Origin: Strigops habroptila
Taxonomy: Eukaryota; Chordata; Aves; Psittaciformes; Psittacidae
Assembly (NCBI RefSeq): GCF_004027225.2
Contig: NC_044290.2
Span: 6,154,906 to 6,218,905, forward strand
Length of the DNA: 64,000 nt
Reading direction: 5' to 3'
Shown: in pieces, positions 12,901 to 27,900 of the stretch
Numbering within the stretch: the stretch's first letter is position 1
How the letters are laid out: each line of letters starts with the position of its first letter
Program-made: the position numbers and the translations under genes
Notes under the pieces: generated by a model
Told to the model about the DNA's origin: nothing
The model's database searches: none
Seen by the model: the letters and a program-made list of their open reading frames with translations, nothing else

Positions 12901-15900
12901 AGCAGCCTGAGTTGCAGTTTGCAGTTGGGAAGGGGATGAGAGCTTGCGTAGGCAAACCCTTACACAGAGAGAACAGAGATCTCTAAGCACAGATGAGGCC
13001 AGCAGTTAAGCACGGACTGCTGCACCGAATTTAACCACTGGCACTCACCCATGCGAGGTGGCAATCAGCTCTGCAGCCAAGTGTGTAAGCTGTTACTCTT
13101 CACAAGACTGCCAACAGCTCGATGCCTCTGGAAGCCCTCTGTCTGCCATCAGCCCCACTCCACCTGGAGACACGGATCCACCCTCTGTGCTCCTATGAGT
13201 CCTGACAGGGAAGCGCCTTGCCATGCCAGCCTGGTTTCCAAATGAGCTCTCCATGATCAGCAAGCCCAGACAATGAGAGCCCATCTGTCTGTAGTACAGC
13301 ACTTGGGCTTGCAAACTCCTTCTTCACCTTTCCCCTTTTAGAGGCTTCAGAGGGGCCTGTCCTGGCTATTCCCTTACCCTGGGAGGAAAACCACAGCCAG
13401 ATGAAGGGCTGATCCATTGCTGCATCTCCATGTTCCTTGAGCTGGTCCGTTTTTATTTTCCAGTTCAGATCTCAGCGTTTAAGACTCTATTTTTCAGAGG
13501 CAGAAAGACATTTTTCTTGTCCATGAGGTGTGGAAAGAGACTGTAGGCATTGTTAGCTGATGTGCTGCTTGCAATGAGCACGAGGCTCTGGAAAAGGCTA
13601 GTGACATTTGATTATCACTTAGATGAGGAGAAAGAGGGAAAGCAACTTTCAAAGGCAAGGCTGACACTGCTACAAACACCAGCAGAATGACCTTCACACA
13701 CAGCTAGCTCTCCCTGCTGCCAAGAACCATCCTCTCAGCCACTGTCATCTGAATCAGTAGTATACCTGGGGCAGTGCAGCTTTACATCATCCACTGCTGC
13801 TCCGAAATCCAGGGGCTTTTCTTTCACTGGGATGGGGAAAAGTACATACAGTGGGTCCTGCAATAGGCACATTGCAGAGCCTGCACTGACTTCCCAGCTC
13901 GAGCAGGCTGGATTCCTTCAAATCATGATGCAAAACATGCATCAGCCTCCCATCCACACCAGGCCAGCGGGCACAGGTAAGCTGAATAAACCACTGTCCA
14001 TGTGGGAAGTTGTTACCCAGCACAGCAAACACGTAGGCTGGCAGCTCCAGTGTTCAGCTCTGCTGCTCAGAGAGCTTTGTGGAAGATCCACCTTCAGCCC
14101 CACATGGCTAAAACTAACTAAAGGAAGATGAATTAAACACCACAGTAAAACAGAGAGTCCACATCTGGCCTTTGGCGTTCAGGCAAGACAAGGAGCCCAC
14201 AAACCACCATCTAAGACCATTCTTTAGGATCTAAGCTCTCTAAACGCTAAGAAAAGACCAATCCATGTTTAACTCACAGCTCTGCTTTTGGAGGAGGGGA
14301 ACATCAGTGATGGGAGGACATGGGAGAAGCCAGCTTGCTAAATCCCTGCAGTATGGGATCCATCCTTAGCCCAGAATGTGCAGCAAGATCTTTGTTCCTG
14401 TTACCTTCATCACGTGGCTGTTTGATAAATTGTCTTCCCTAATAAATCTATCCCTCATTGTACACATACGGAATCCATTGCTCTAAGTAGCCACTGAGGT
14501 GCTGTCAGGGTCATTAAATATCATTATCTGGGGCAGCTGTTCCCCAGTGTGCTGACGCAGGAATCAATCAGGCTAAAGCATGAATTTCCCCTACATTTCT
14601 CCAAACACTGCCTTTGTCCTTCTCCATCAAGAGATGAAAAAGAGAAACAGTTCTGCCTTTACACCAAGGTTTAGCAGTCCTCATACTGGAAGGAGCCGGC
14701 TAAAGGGAAAACAATGGCAGATCAGGCAGAAATCAGGTTGTCACAGAGACAGGATGAGGTCTGACTGATGTCTTTATCAGGAAAGAGGAGGCAGGGTGGC
14801 TGGAAACAGGCCAGGGAGCTGAGCTTACTCATCGTTAGAAAACAAAGCCAAAACGCCTCTTCTAACTGCCCTCAACGAGCTAACCTCCTCTGAAGAACAT
14901 TGGGGCTTTCTGACCTTTTGTATGCTCAGACAACAAAAGGAATAAACAGACATTCAGGGTTTTCACACCATCTGAGGCCAGGATTTGTTAACTCAAGCTG
15001 TTCAGCATCTGAGACTTGAGGGCTTAAAATCCAGCCTCATTTTCCTGGGTAATAACTGCTTAACCCTATCTCAAATGTTGTCTAGAACAGATCTTTTCCT
15101 CTGCAGTGACTGCCAGTCACTGCCAAACAGGGTCACAGGCCTCTGAACTCACAGAAAAGGGACGATACGCAGCTGAAGTCAGGTCAAGTGTATGTGTGTG
15201 GTGGGAATTGGTCTGAGAAGCAGCTTTTCTTCCTATTCCAGGTCAGTGATATGCATAAACAGAGCTAATTCTGTGTTTGAATGGTCTGGACCCACAAACC
15301 AGGAGACTCTTAACCTCCAGAAATGCTGCTGGTAATGTAACACCCTCTCTGTTAGCCCTGAATATCAGTTACTCTGTCCAGGTTACACAAGGCAAGAGAA
15401 ACCTCAACAAAAGCCTCCATAACACACATCCCGCCCTCAGCCTTTAAGGACATGTACACATAGAAGCCAGATGTGAGGCAGCTGCACCTCTGGATGGCAA
15501 AAGCACTGGGGGATAGAGAAAAGTAGTGATATTTTATTTCATGAAGGGAATTATCTGTCTTCCCATAAGTTCTTGGCAGGATGATTTTGGAGAGAACTCA
15601 CGAGAGTGGAGGTTCCCAAGGACAGTTTGGGGGTTTCCAATGCAGGACACCCTACGCTAAAGCAAGGCCCAGGAATAAACCACGCAAACAGATGATGTAA
15701 CTGAAGGTGGAAAGTCTGACAGAAGTGCTTTTTGTTCTTAGAGCAAAACAAAGATTCTTCAAGCTCTGTTGCACACATGCTGAGAGAATGAGAAACTTGC
15801 TGCTGAACAGCACCTGGTGGGTATCATGCTCAGCCCCCCACAGGAGACTCTTCCAAATCCCTTCTGCCTCTCACACAAAGCAGATTAAAACTTCATCTAC

Positions 15901-18900
15901 CAGCTCACATCCGATTGAGAACAATTTGTTTGGTTTATTTTAATCAGAAATTTCATCCTAGAGCAAAAACCCGTTTCCTCAAAGATTTATCAGGCCTGGA
16001 CAATCCTCATAGAGGTTGTTTTAACGAGAACTTGCTTCTGAACAAGAATATCCTGTGTTGTTATTGTGCCTCAGGTTCCATCTATGGTAAAGGGGTCGCC
16101 AAGACTCACCTATCCACCTCATGAGGGACGTCATGATTTGAAGATACTTGGTCTTCTGCACATTGAAGAAGGTGAAAGGACCGAGGAGAAGAGTGAATGC
16201 TGCCTGCAAGCACAACAGAAAACACACAGGTTAAACCCCTGAAATCCTGTTAGTAAGATGAACTTACCAGTAAAACAAAGCTTGCCTCGCAAGTTCATCT
16301 CCAGACACGTCTCTTTGTTATGGAGCCTGCTTTCCTGCTTAATTTTACAGCTAAGTTGGCTGAGACACAGCGGGTCAAGCAAGCTGCTTGGTATCAGAGA
16401 ACATGCCTTGGGCACGGATAGAGCACAGGATCCTCTTGGCTCTCAGCCTCTTGCTATCACTGCTCCAGCACTCCTTTACTGACACATTTCAGTAAAAGCT
16501 CTCAGTGCAGCCTTATGGAACATTAAATATTAAACTGTGGCCTCTTTGCCCAGGTACATGCTCAGTTTAGGTCTGAATAGCAACAGCCATGACCAGATTG
16601 CTGGCATTAACATTGACCGAGCAGCATGTCCCAAGCTCAACAGCAACGGAGCCAGGTCTGCCTGGAATATATTGTCCTCCCCACACTAAGTTGCTTGTTT
16701 TACAGCAAGAAGCCACAGGATAACAGTTAAGCTATTGACTTGGAAGCTGAAAACCTGTGCAAAGTGAGGGAAAAAATAAAGATACTCATAAGAACAAACT
16801 TCACTCAGTGTGGAAATTAAAGCTACTGTCAATGAAGACAGATCTTTATTCAGTGCCCTCTTAGAAGTATATGAAGAGACCAGCATTTCTTAGCAAGTTC
16901 ATCTCTGCCCGGGCATCAAGCACCACTCGAACCCTACCTCCTTCAGTCCGAAGGGAAAAGGCTTTACTGCAGAAAGGTAACAAACCTTGACTGAGGTCTG
17001 AAAGTGACCTGAGAGAAGCTACGTGTGACAGGGAGACAAAATAGGTGTTAGGAAAGAGAGCCCTGCCTGTCATCTGTGGGATGCCAGGGACGAGCAATAT
17101 ACTAACAGATCCAAAAGCTATAAGCAAGCAGTATCGAGAAAGTCACAGCACACAGAGTACAGATTTGTTGAGCATCTCGAAGGGATTTTTAAAGACAAAC
17201 ATTCAACATTAATATTTACACATTGCTCTTTTCCATGACTTCTTCAAGCAGTTCAAGAAAAGGTGTCACCAGAAGGGATGAACTGGGACTCAAAGGGGCA
17301 GGCTGCAGAGCCTCAAGGTCTCCGTCGACCCCAACCGAGTCAGCCACAGAACAGAATCCAAGCTATTTTAAGCCTAGTACAACCCCAAGAAACCTTTTTT
17401 GAGACAGTTTCAGGATATCTGCAAGGCAAATTGGCAATGCCTCGCATCACAAGTATTCTCAGACAACCAAAGTAAACCCAGAAGGGGGCCAGAGGAGAGA
17501 ACCGTTGGTTTCACACGTCGCTCAGCGAGGACATATTCTGATCTGAGGCCATCATTTACACCAAGTGGTGGTTTTTTGGCGTGGAGGTGGGGAGGGCAGG
17601 GGAAAGAGGGACAGAAACGGACAGAAAGCACACAGAGAATTCAGATTTGAGAAGCAACTGAGGATCCTTGGAGGAAATGCTGAAATCAAACAGAATACAT
17701 CAACCACCACAGGCAAAACTGGCAAGACTAAGAGCTAAACCAGCCTTAACAGATAAAACACTTCCAGTGCTACACAGAAGCAAACCAGCTTTTTACTCTT
17801 CTCCCTCTTGCTCCTTTCTTCTCATCTGGAGCTTAACTCCACTCTCCTGCCACCCTCTCCTGCCCTCCAACACTGCCATTCCATCCTCGGATAGTGCACA
17901 AACCTCAAAGGAGCAAATAAACTTTAGACTAAAGAGGGATGTAGGTCAAGGACCCAGAGCAAACCAGAGGAGATGTCAACTCTCTTTCTGGAAATTATTC
18001 TTGAGTTTGTGACTAATCTCTCTCAACATCCTCTCCCAACACACACTCTCTGCTCAACACAGCTTCCCTTCAAATCACGTTAACAGCTCATGCGTCAGAA
18101 AGAGCTGAAACAAAAAGAGACAGACGAAGGATGGTGATGATTAAGGGACAGGTGTCTTCTGCAAATTAGAATGCACCAGAACAGATTGGCAAAACAGCAT
18201 CTCAAATCATGGTGAGGATTGACACAAGATCACTGAGCACCAGAGCAGCTGGGCCTGAAACCTGGAGTTGTCTTAAGCACTGAAGAAAGAGCTGCGTTAA
18301 GGTGGATTTGGGGCTTTGATGCTGAAAAGCATCAAAAGCATTCTTAGGTGCTGGAAGAATGCGGGTCTCCTACATGCTCCCCACCATCTGCTAATGAAGC
18401 TGAAAGAATTCCTCTGGGTGTTTCACTCCCCTTTCTGCAGTTATTCTCCAGTGTTCAAGGCAGCTGAAACAACCAACTCCATTCAGCATCTCTTTCAACT
18501 CTCTTCCTCCTCCTCCGTGGCTTTACTGCTCAGCTCATGGGGAAGAGATACCCTCCCATCCTTTAAGATGATCAGTGTCTTCTGTTCTTAACAAGATCCT
18601 GGAGCAGGTCCAAAGGAACCAAGCGGGAGATGAATTCAAGTGCAACAGAAATTTATTACCTTTTGCACTTGACGCCCATTAGTGATCCAAGACGGATATC
18701 CATGGATCAATACAAACAATGCTAAGGCCTGCAATGAGATGAGCTTGCCCTACTTTGCAGGGATTTGTGCCAACCACTTATAAGAAGGGAAGCCACAGCA
18801 CACACTGGACTGGTTAAGAGGAGAAAGGCAGAAGAGGACAGTGAACAGGCAGATGAACATCACTTTGATATGAAATGGTGCACAGCTCTAGAGGATTTCC

Positions 18901-21900
18901 TGTGGGTCAGGGAAGAGGGGTCAGTTCCTCACCAATAGCCATGACATGAGGGACAAGGACTCAGGCCCTAGATTAGAACTCACCTCATTGTCAACCCTCA
19001 GAAGAGTCCCAAGGCCAGCAAGCCTATTTAAAAACACATCCCCAAAAGGATGAGAGGAGACCATGATGCTTAGAAGGAGGATGCCTACTTTCTCTATCTT
19101 GCTGTGCCAGGCATCTAAATGCTCTTCTGACCCATCAAGTTCATTAGTTTCCTAACTTCTCCCTAAGGAAAAAGTAAGCCCGAATAAGATCCTCAGACAT
19201 ATACCCAAACTTTCCACCTGATGTTTTCCAAGCTCGTCTCCCCTAGAGGGATATAATTTAAAGTGCTTCATTACACACTTAATTCAAACACTCTAAAACC
19301 TACATAGAAAACTGCACCAGTCAGCCCTGCCAGAAATCAAACACGCAGAGCTCCAGCACATCTAAAAGCTCTCCCAAGTTTTTCCAGTTCACCTCTTCAG
19401 CTAGCTGAGATGTTTTCAAGGACTTTATCATTCTTTTCCTGAGAGAAGAGGCAGAATGAGCAAAGTCTACTTTGATTAAAAGATTTTTCTACTAGTGAAG
19501 TCGTTTCCTATTAGAAACAAGCAGGCATCCATGGCTGATTCATTGCTAAAGTTAAGGTAAGGGAATCCTTCCTTCGGCTAAGGAGGATCAGATCTACTAA
19601 ATGTTTATGTTCAGAGGATGGCACAGAGAAACCTTTACTGTGTTTCTGCTATTAAGCATAGTTCCCTAATTTCTCTCCAAGCTCCTCCATTAAATGGGAA
19701 AGGCCAGACAAGGTGCCAGGCTTGCTACAGAGGGTATGTGGAACCCACACACATAAAATAAATGCAACAGACACAAAATTCTTTATTTTTATCTTCCTTT
19801 CTCATGCTACGTAAAACAGCATAAAGATCCAGCACATTAGTGACCAGAAAACCCAATTTTTTTTTCTCACTTTTAATAACATTTCCAGGCAGAAAAATAG
19901 AAGCCAGCAAGCACAGAGGAAAGAACAGCAGCTTGTCACCCTGAATTACACTCTTCTCTGCAGGCCAGTAGGAGCCACGAGCATCACACCAGCTTGCTCA
20001 ACCCCTGGGAGGGTCTCCAATCCATTCCTCCCACGAAGCCAAGCCACAGCAGTACAGGCACCAAGGTTTGGGATCTACTCTGGGTTGGCAACTCAGGTGA
20101 CACCACTTCCCCAGCCTCTGTACCCATCAGCTCTTGGTATTTCAATGCAAAAAGCAGACTGGTCAACTCACGTCTTCTTGCCATGGGGGAAACAAGCAAA
20201 CCAGTGCCTGGAATATATTTTTATATATCTTTTGCTAAAAGTGTATTTTATTAAAGCTCTTATGTTAAAACTTGGTTACATAAGGTTATGTATTGGCTTA
20301 TCTTAAAAAAGCAAAAGTACAACCACATGTTAATAGGACATCTGGCTGGGTTTATCAGCTTAGCTTCAGTCAAGAGGGACACCAAGAGAGCTCTCAGCCA
20401 CTAAGTGATGGCTAGCTAATGCCAAGAGCCTTTCAGACCATACAAACATGCTTTAAGCCAGTCAGAGGGGTGTATTGACCGAACAGGTTCTTTATTGGCT
20501 TGAAGGGTCTATCTGTCACTCTGAACCAGTACAGTTCAATAGCTTTCATCTGCTTCCCAGCATGCTGCTTTCACAGAAAAAGCCAATACGGCTCAGGAAG
20601 CACAATTAGCATCCCAAACAGAGCTGATTCATGTATTAGATGCAGTAGTTACAGCATTATGGCTAGTGTCTGCATACATTTGCAAGAGGGCCATCTGAAA
20701 AGCAGCTTCATTCATAACTGTCATCGGAACTTGCTTGTTTTCATGCTCCACAAAGTCATCGGTAAGAATTGCATCCGTCTTTGGCACTTGCTGAGTAGTG
20801 AATTAAAAACAGTAGCTACTGTTTCTTGTTGATTCAGAGCCTGGAAATTTTCAGACAGGCTGAGTGGAAGCAGAGTAGTTACCTGAGCAAAGTGAGACCA
20901 TGAGGATTAACCTTGTTAAATGCAGCAAATACACCAGGAGCAGAGCAAAAAGAGTTTGAGAGTTTAATAAATGCATTTGTGTGGCACAGGGCTATCATAG
21001 CAATGCAAAGTTGTTATTACATCTCAGATACCAGGGCAAGGAACCCTCAGTTTTAATATGAAGATGGTAAAGAGGTGGTGTAGTGCTCACCCCTTAAATA
21101 TCGCCCTTTGTACTGAGGCCCCAGCCACCCTTTCTTTTCCTCTCCTCCTCCTCCCAGCCTTCCTCATCCTCATTCAAAACCAGAACTCACCCCAAACCAA
21201 ATCCTTCCTTGGAGACTCTTGCTTCCCCTTGATAGAAGTACCAACATCTCAGACCAACTTCATTTTAGGATAGCATCAACTCCACTTCTGCAGATATTGA
21301 TGTTCACCACTGTTGAGCAGTAGTACCTCTCTCCCACAAGACAGAGTACAGCAAATAACCCTACTCTAATGGGAAGCAAGCTGACATTTAAAGAGAAATT
21401 TACTGATTTAACAAAATGGATCTCTCTCTTTAGTAGACTTTAACTGGAAAGTTGAGGGTTGAGTGCTTTATACAGGGCTATGGCTATGCAGCATTCCCAC
21501 AGCAAAGCAAGATACTGACAGGAAAACACAAGCTTGACTGAACAAGCACCTCCCAGAGGAAGCTTTGTTTGATTCAGTGCTCAGACACAAGGAAAGTCTC
21601 CTTGAGCAGGGTAGGAAAAAGCAGACATTTCATACATGCTGTCAGGAGTGGCAATGCTGACATCCGTTCTGCTTCTGCAGGAGGTCCCTAGGCTCAGAGC
21701 TATTTCGCAACCCAGAGGAGCACTAGAAGGGACAGACAAAACCATCCAACAAAACCTCACTGTGCGTGGACACTGAGCAAACAAGATGTCAGGAGAACCA
21801 GGGACTGGCTGCTCTGTTCCCACCTCAGCTGCTCTGCTCTAGAGTGTGTCTAAAGAGACATCTAGGAAAGAAAAAGCAAAACTTGATTTACCAGCATTGA

Positions 21901-24900
21901 CACAGGTCAGAGGTTTTATTCGTGGCTGGAAGCTTGAACCAGACCTATCATCTTAGGTAGAGTAGTTTCTTATTAACTACTATTTGTGTTCCTATTCACA
22001 TCCTCAAGGAATTTTTAGGGGTGACTTTGGAGAGAAATATTAAACGCAAGGTGCTTTCCCCACTCCCATTTAGGATTCCCAGATAAAGAAAGCAGAGCTT
22101 TATAACATTTCACTTGCAGCTCCACCAGTTCCTACCTACAGCCTCTGGTAGCTTCTCTGCACCCACTTCAGGTGGCGGCAAGCGCTGTGCTACCAGCAAC
22201 AGGCTCCAGTGGCTCGTGCCAGGGCTTCAGTGCTTTTCAGCTAAAACACAGCAAGGGAGAAGGGTCTCAAGTGCAATGTGGTGCCCTCTCTGCCATCTCT
22301 CCTCCCCTTCACTTGGGCGACAAGGCCACGTTTCCCTCCTGCATGAGCTCATATCTCAAGCTAGAGAGCCAGATGGCACATGAGCGAAGGCGGCGATCCA
22401 AGCTTTCGTTGGTAAAGCTTTACCCCTTGCAGTGGGCAGTACAAATATAAACCCATGAGAGGAGCCTGACTGTTCAGGAAGGAGCTTTTTAGAGAGCTGA
22501 AAAAATAAGTAAAGCTGAAGATCCACAATCGCTTAAGGCTGGAGGCAGGGCTGCAGCAGAGGCCGTACTGATAGACAGCAAGTTATCAGCAAACAAGCTG
22601 TTATGAAGCTCTTAGAGTCAGTTGAAATGAGATAAACCAGCTACAGAACAAGGATTGCTCAATAGAAGTTGAGAGGCAAGAGGGAATTTAACCTCCAGAT
22701 CCCCTGGAGAGTCAGGAAGTCACAACGAAGGGAGGAGGCAACCGCCAGACATCCCACAAGGAGTATTTATAGATAGAGAAACAAGGGCAGTTCCACTTTG
22801 ACTACAGCAGGCATCTGCTACCACAGCAGCTCCAGTAATTAACATGCTGCTCTCGGGACACCTGGCAGAGGTTTAGAGTCATAATTCACATGAAGCACAT
22901 TGCTGGCACCCAGGAGCCCTCACCCATCTCTCTCCCCAGTGCCTTAAGGCAGGGAGGAGATATCCTCCAAGAACTAAGAACTCCAGCGTGTCGATCGCAC
23001 CACACAGCTTGGTGTCACCAGCAAACTTGCTGAAGGTGCATCAATCCCACTGCTCATGTACCTACAAAGGTGTTGAACAGCACTGGCCCCAGCACTGACC
23101 CCTGAGGAACACTATTCATCACCGGTCTCCACTGGGACATTGAGCTGTTGACTTCAACAATTTGAGCACGGCCATCCGTCCAATTCCTTATCCACAGAGT
23201 TCCACCTATCAAATCCATGTCTCTCGAGTTTAGAGACAAGGAAGTCATGAGTGACAGTGTCAAATGTCTTGCACAGTCCACGTAGATAACATCAGTTCCT
23301 TCCTTACCCACCAATGCTGTAGCCCTGTTGTAGAAGGGTGTCCCCAAAGCTACTGACTTGATTTGGATCTAGAGTTTTTCAAAGGCTCTAGTCCAGCACC
23401 AGCTTTGGATTTTGACTGCCCATGCAGCAAACAAGCGTACTTGTCACAGCAGATGTCCTTGCAAGCTATGATCTTGCTGGGCATCCAACATACCCAGAAC
23501 CTCCACGTGAAGCCCTGGGAAGTCAAGCAGGAGGGTGCTGCTCTCCTCTCCCCACCCTGACTCAGGCCTGCAGCCTGTTTGTGGAGCTGACCCATCTCTG
23601 AGCACCAGGAACTGTCCTCTTTGGAAAGAACCCCCTGAAAAACTAGTTGTTCTTCCTTCTAAAGCAAAGAAATCCAGGCAGGAGTGTTCTCAGAAAGTCA
23701 CTCAGTGCAAGGATTGCAGTCCCTGGCACACCTGTGGAGTGCAGGATCACAGCCAGCAGCAAGCTTGCACTCTCTGGGGTAAATACACTTCCATTATCAT
23801 TTTTCACAAGAGAAAGATGGAGGCCAGCAATAACCCCGAGGTGACTGGTATCTAATTTTTCATCATTGGAGTGTTCATGGCACAGCCATTTGCAGCATCT
23901 TGTAATCACTTTGTCGCCTCCTTGACCCCTGGCTCCCCCTTATTCTGCATCTCCTAATTGCATCTGAGCAAGCAGGAGGGAAGCAGCAAAGTGGATAGAT
24001 ATGCAGGAGAGCTGAATGGTTGCTTTGTGATACTTGGAAGGACAGCAGAGGAGTTGCAGAGCCAGGGCGGGCTGTATCCACCATCACCAGCTTGCTTTGA
24101 CCTCCCAGAGGTTATGGAACAGGAGCCTGACACTGTGTAACCCGGAGGAGTTGTTCCCCACCTCTTTAATTTATTAACATGGTATGAGAGATTAATGAGT
24201 TCCCTCCAATGAAGTGTGAGGGCATGATCATTATACACAGACACTGACCACAATTCCTGCATATTCACAGCCTCTCCTAGCAGGGTATTGGCAACTACAA
24301 CAGGACTGACATGGACTGCAAAAGCCCCTGGGAGAGGCAGCACAAAGTGAGGAAGACATGGACCAGCACGACACGGATGCACTGAGGGCCCTGCAAACAC
24401 ATCAAGCTACAAACTGTCAGTGTTAGGAGGTACTTGGGTTCAGCAAGGATGACTGCTCCTGGGGGCCACTAACCCCTCATCTGCCACCACACAGAGTGTC
24501 TCCATCACTAAGCAGTTATGTTTTCCATTTAATTTTCCCCCTACAAATTTCTCAGCTGAGTTTCACACAATTCCTGGAGGATACAGTTTCAGGACAACAT
24601 TATCCCATTTGCTGTCTCAGGCAGGAGTTGCCTTGAAGCCAAGGAAATGTCCCATAGTCTGTAATTACCTTGCAGCAGCACAAAAGCAAGAGATAAAGTC
24701 TTGTTGCTTGGGGTTAGCAGGGTGTCTGCTTGCTCCCAGCCTCCTGTTTTGGCTCCCCAGTACAACACACACCAAACTGGTGCAACAGGCTTCGGAGATC
24801 AGCTCTGCCTGAGAGCATTATATTGACTTCAACTTAGAAGATAAATCCCAGCTGCATTATTTGTATTTATAGTCCTGCTTACAGAAGCATGAGCCACATG

Positions 24901-27900
24901 TGGGATTTGCTGATGTAGCCCAAAAATACACATTTTTGGACAAGAGTGTCAGTGATCTCACCCAGACATAAAGCACAATTTAGGAGGATGTTAAGAAGTT
25001 GCAGACTTATTTAGGAGTTTGTCCAGAGCTCTTTCCTCCACAGCCTCTGGTAATGTTCGGATGGGCATTGACTGCACAGTTTTGCAGCCCTGGTGCTTCC
25101 TAGGTGTGTATTAGGGAATTAATGGTAATTTCAGGGGAGGAGAGATCAAGAGTGCTGTGTTAGTGAAGGAAAGCGCTGATGAGGCAGGCAGCAAGGTCAG
25201 ACCTCTGTTTAAAAGCAAAATTGGTGGTAAAGCACTGAACAAAGTACTGCAAAATACACTATTGAGATAAAGGCTTGTATTGCATCTCCCAGGGGAGTGC
25301 TTAGCTGACTTAACAGGTCTTCTCCAGCTGTGGTTTCTGGGATGCTGTCACTACCACTGCCCAAAATAACACTGCGGAGGGGGAAATGCATTTATTACTT
25401 ATGAAATGAAAGATCTGCGGAGCCTGCTGGAACAGTCAAGTCCAAGAAAGGGATTTGAGAAGGTCCTTTTTAAACCTTTACAGCTTGGAGTAGTGAGTGG
25501 GTGATCACAAACAAGATATCTGTTCTGACACCTGCCCAGTTTGGGAGAGATTGGTTTCCAATAGCAAGAAAGAACAGTGTCAGCTTTGGTGCCTTGCTGC
25601 CCAAGTGAGCTTACTCCAGAGGACAGCTTTACTTAGGAACAGCAGCAGCACAGCCTCTCAGCCTTGCTGAGCAGCAGGGGCTGTAGCTTGAGTCCAATAA
25701 ACACCACTAGTACGTTCATACCTGTAGGAAGTGCACAAAAGCAAACAGAGATGTACCTAGAGCCACTTCTTTGCCCAATTTATATAGCTGGCTTGCTTCG
25801 TGCCCACCATCCATCACCACACAAGCCAAACCAAGCACCGAAGTGTGCAGGACTCCTATGGGGAAGCCAAGTGCACCTGAGCTCACCAATGGCCCATACA
25901 TCGGCCACCTTGCTTCAGTTAAGGGCTGGTACCTGTAGCACATCTGGCCAGACACACAACCAGCAGCACCCTTCCCTTCCACACAGCCTTTGCCAACAAC
26001 TGGAGGTGGCAGAGGGGAAAGAATGGCCCTTTGGAAAAGCTCAGCACCCAAGTGACAGAGTAACCCAAGCTTTGCTTCAGGAAAAAAACACTTCTCAGCT
26101 CTGCAGAAAACATATTCCAGTCCCCTGCACTATTGATTTTCCAGTGAAGAGACAAGCTAATCCTTTAAAGTTAGCAACTGCGAGACCATGGATTGAAGCA
26201 GCTTCGCTACTGTACCAAAGGCTGACTCTCTACCTTGCCCTAGCAGCAGGGAGCCTTCTGGCTGATCTTTCTTTTGACTCAAAACACCATCAACTACAAG
26301 GAAAGCAAGGAAAAAAATCACACATCAGAAGCTGAACTCCTGCTCTCAGGTCACTAGCACAAGTTTATATTCCACTTTTGCAACACTGCACTTGCCTGCC
26401 TCTCCCCTAGCCAGGAAAAACCTCTTACTCACAAGGCCAGTTATTATGTGAAGTTCTTTTTGCATTAGGCTACACAAGGGGTGTGGGAAACTCCAAAAGA
26501 GCTGGTTTAATCTGTCACAGGCATATGACGAGTGAGCAATCGAAAGAATTTATTGACAAGCCCACAGAAGAAGAATGGACCGGGATGAACAAGGCAGGAT
26601 TTATGCCATATTAACAAGGCTGTGTGCCAATTTCAACCTTATTAGTTTCACAATAAAGCAAGCTGAGAATTGCCTTCCCATCCCAGACACCATTTATTTG
26701 ACATGAACACAGCTCCTGTCCTTCTTCAGCCACTTCAGAGTAAAGCAGCAAATAACAGACCTTACTTTTTGGGAGCTGACTTAGGTGAGAGGCATGAGAA
26801 GACTCCAGCCAGCCCCTGAGACTGGGCTTTTAGCCAAGCAAAGCTGTATTTCAGAGGCACCTGTAACAAACAGTTAAGGCTACTGATATTTATGTTTAAT
26901 GCAGTACTAATTCCTCTCTTGCCACAGCAGTGGCTCAAAACTCAGGTGCCTGTACATACAGAAATGGCATAATATTCTGGAGCTCTGAGAGACTTTTCCC
27001 TCTTTTGAAGGCTTTCAGAAGCAGCAGCTGCCTTTTTTTGCTGCATTTGTTTCTATTTCTATATCAGCATCATAATAAAACACATCAGAGCATTTGTGTT
27101 AAGGAATATAACACAATATCTTTGGCAAGGAAGTCTTACCAGGAATAACTTCTTACAGGATATGCAGGGTGACATGCTAATAGTGCCCCAGTCCTGCTGC
27201 ATCCTTACTGCAAAGCTGGGGGAACCTGGAATATAACAATGCTACAGTTTATGCGATTTATTTAGGCAAGATGATGGCTTCACACCAGCAGATGTGAAGG
27301 TCCTATCAGCTTCTCTGGCTCACTCTGGGAGCCCAGGGCAAGCACCTCAAACCTGTCTGATTGACGAGTGTGAAATGAGCCCTCCCTGCTCCAGACACGC
27401 TGAAGCAGGTACCTTCCCACCACTGGTTCTCAAGGTCTCTAGACACCAAGACCTGTAAGAATAAATATCCAGGAGACAGCAGCTGTGACCCATTTATTAC
27501 CGGATGCTGCTGCAGGGCACAGCTGAGGAAGGCAGGGCAGAGGAAAAGCACTTGCTGCAAAGGGAACAAGAGGAGCGAACCCGGGTGTCCTTGGAAGCAG
27601 CGGTCTGCTTGCAGCACTGCTCCAGCTCTTTCTCTCCAGCTCCCAGTTAGCAAAAGACAGCTTAAATGTAGCATGGATGTTCAAATACTGCCATAGGGGC
27701 TCCCCTTGTATCACTGGTGGAAGGTTAATGAATAAAACAAAAAACCCCACAAAGCAAGCCCACAGAAGGCAACCACAGAGAGACCACAAGAGTCTCATGC
27801 ACCGAATAAGCCCATAAAACTCCCCTAGAACAGTAAAACATATCTGGAAAGATCCATTTTGATAGTAAATACCGCAGGTAACTTTACCCAGAGCAGGGGG

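Larger units (their letters stand above)
3901..16109 (-). other. TMEM104: TMEM104 intron 8-9 (12.2 kb, before the last exon)
   Basis: No exon or RNA gene is recognisable. It contains a CR1 tail (6407-6492), a 12-bp tandem repeat (7202-7266) and a GGAA-rich run near 12571-12597. AT-rich unique stretches at about 4640-4870, 11850-12210 and 14400-14600 look like possible conserved noncoding elements, but this is impression only. Open frames here are short and lack recognisable domains. Confidence 0.8.

Noticed and set aside
25664-26335. 223-codon plus-strand frame within a TMEM104 intron
   Set aside because: No recognisable domain, no splice or promoter context, and amino-acid composition like translated intron.
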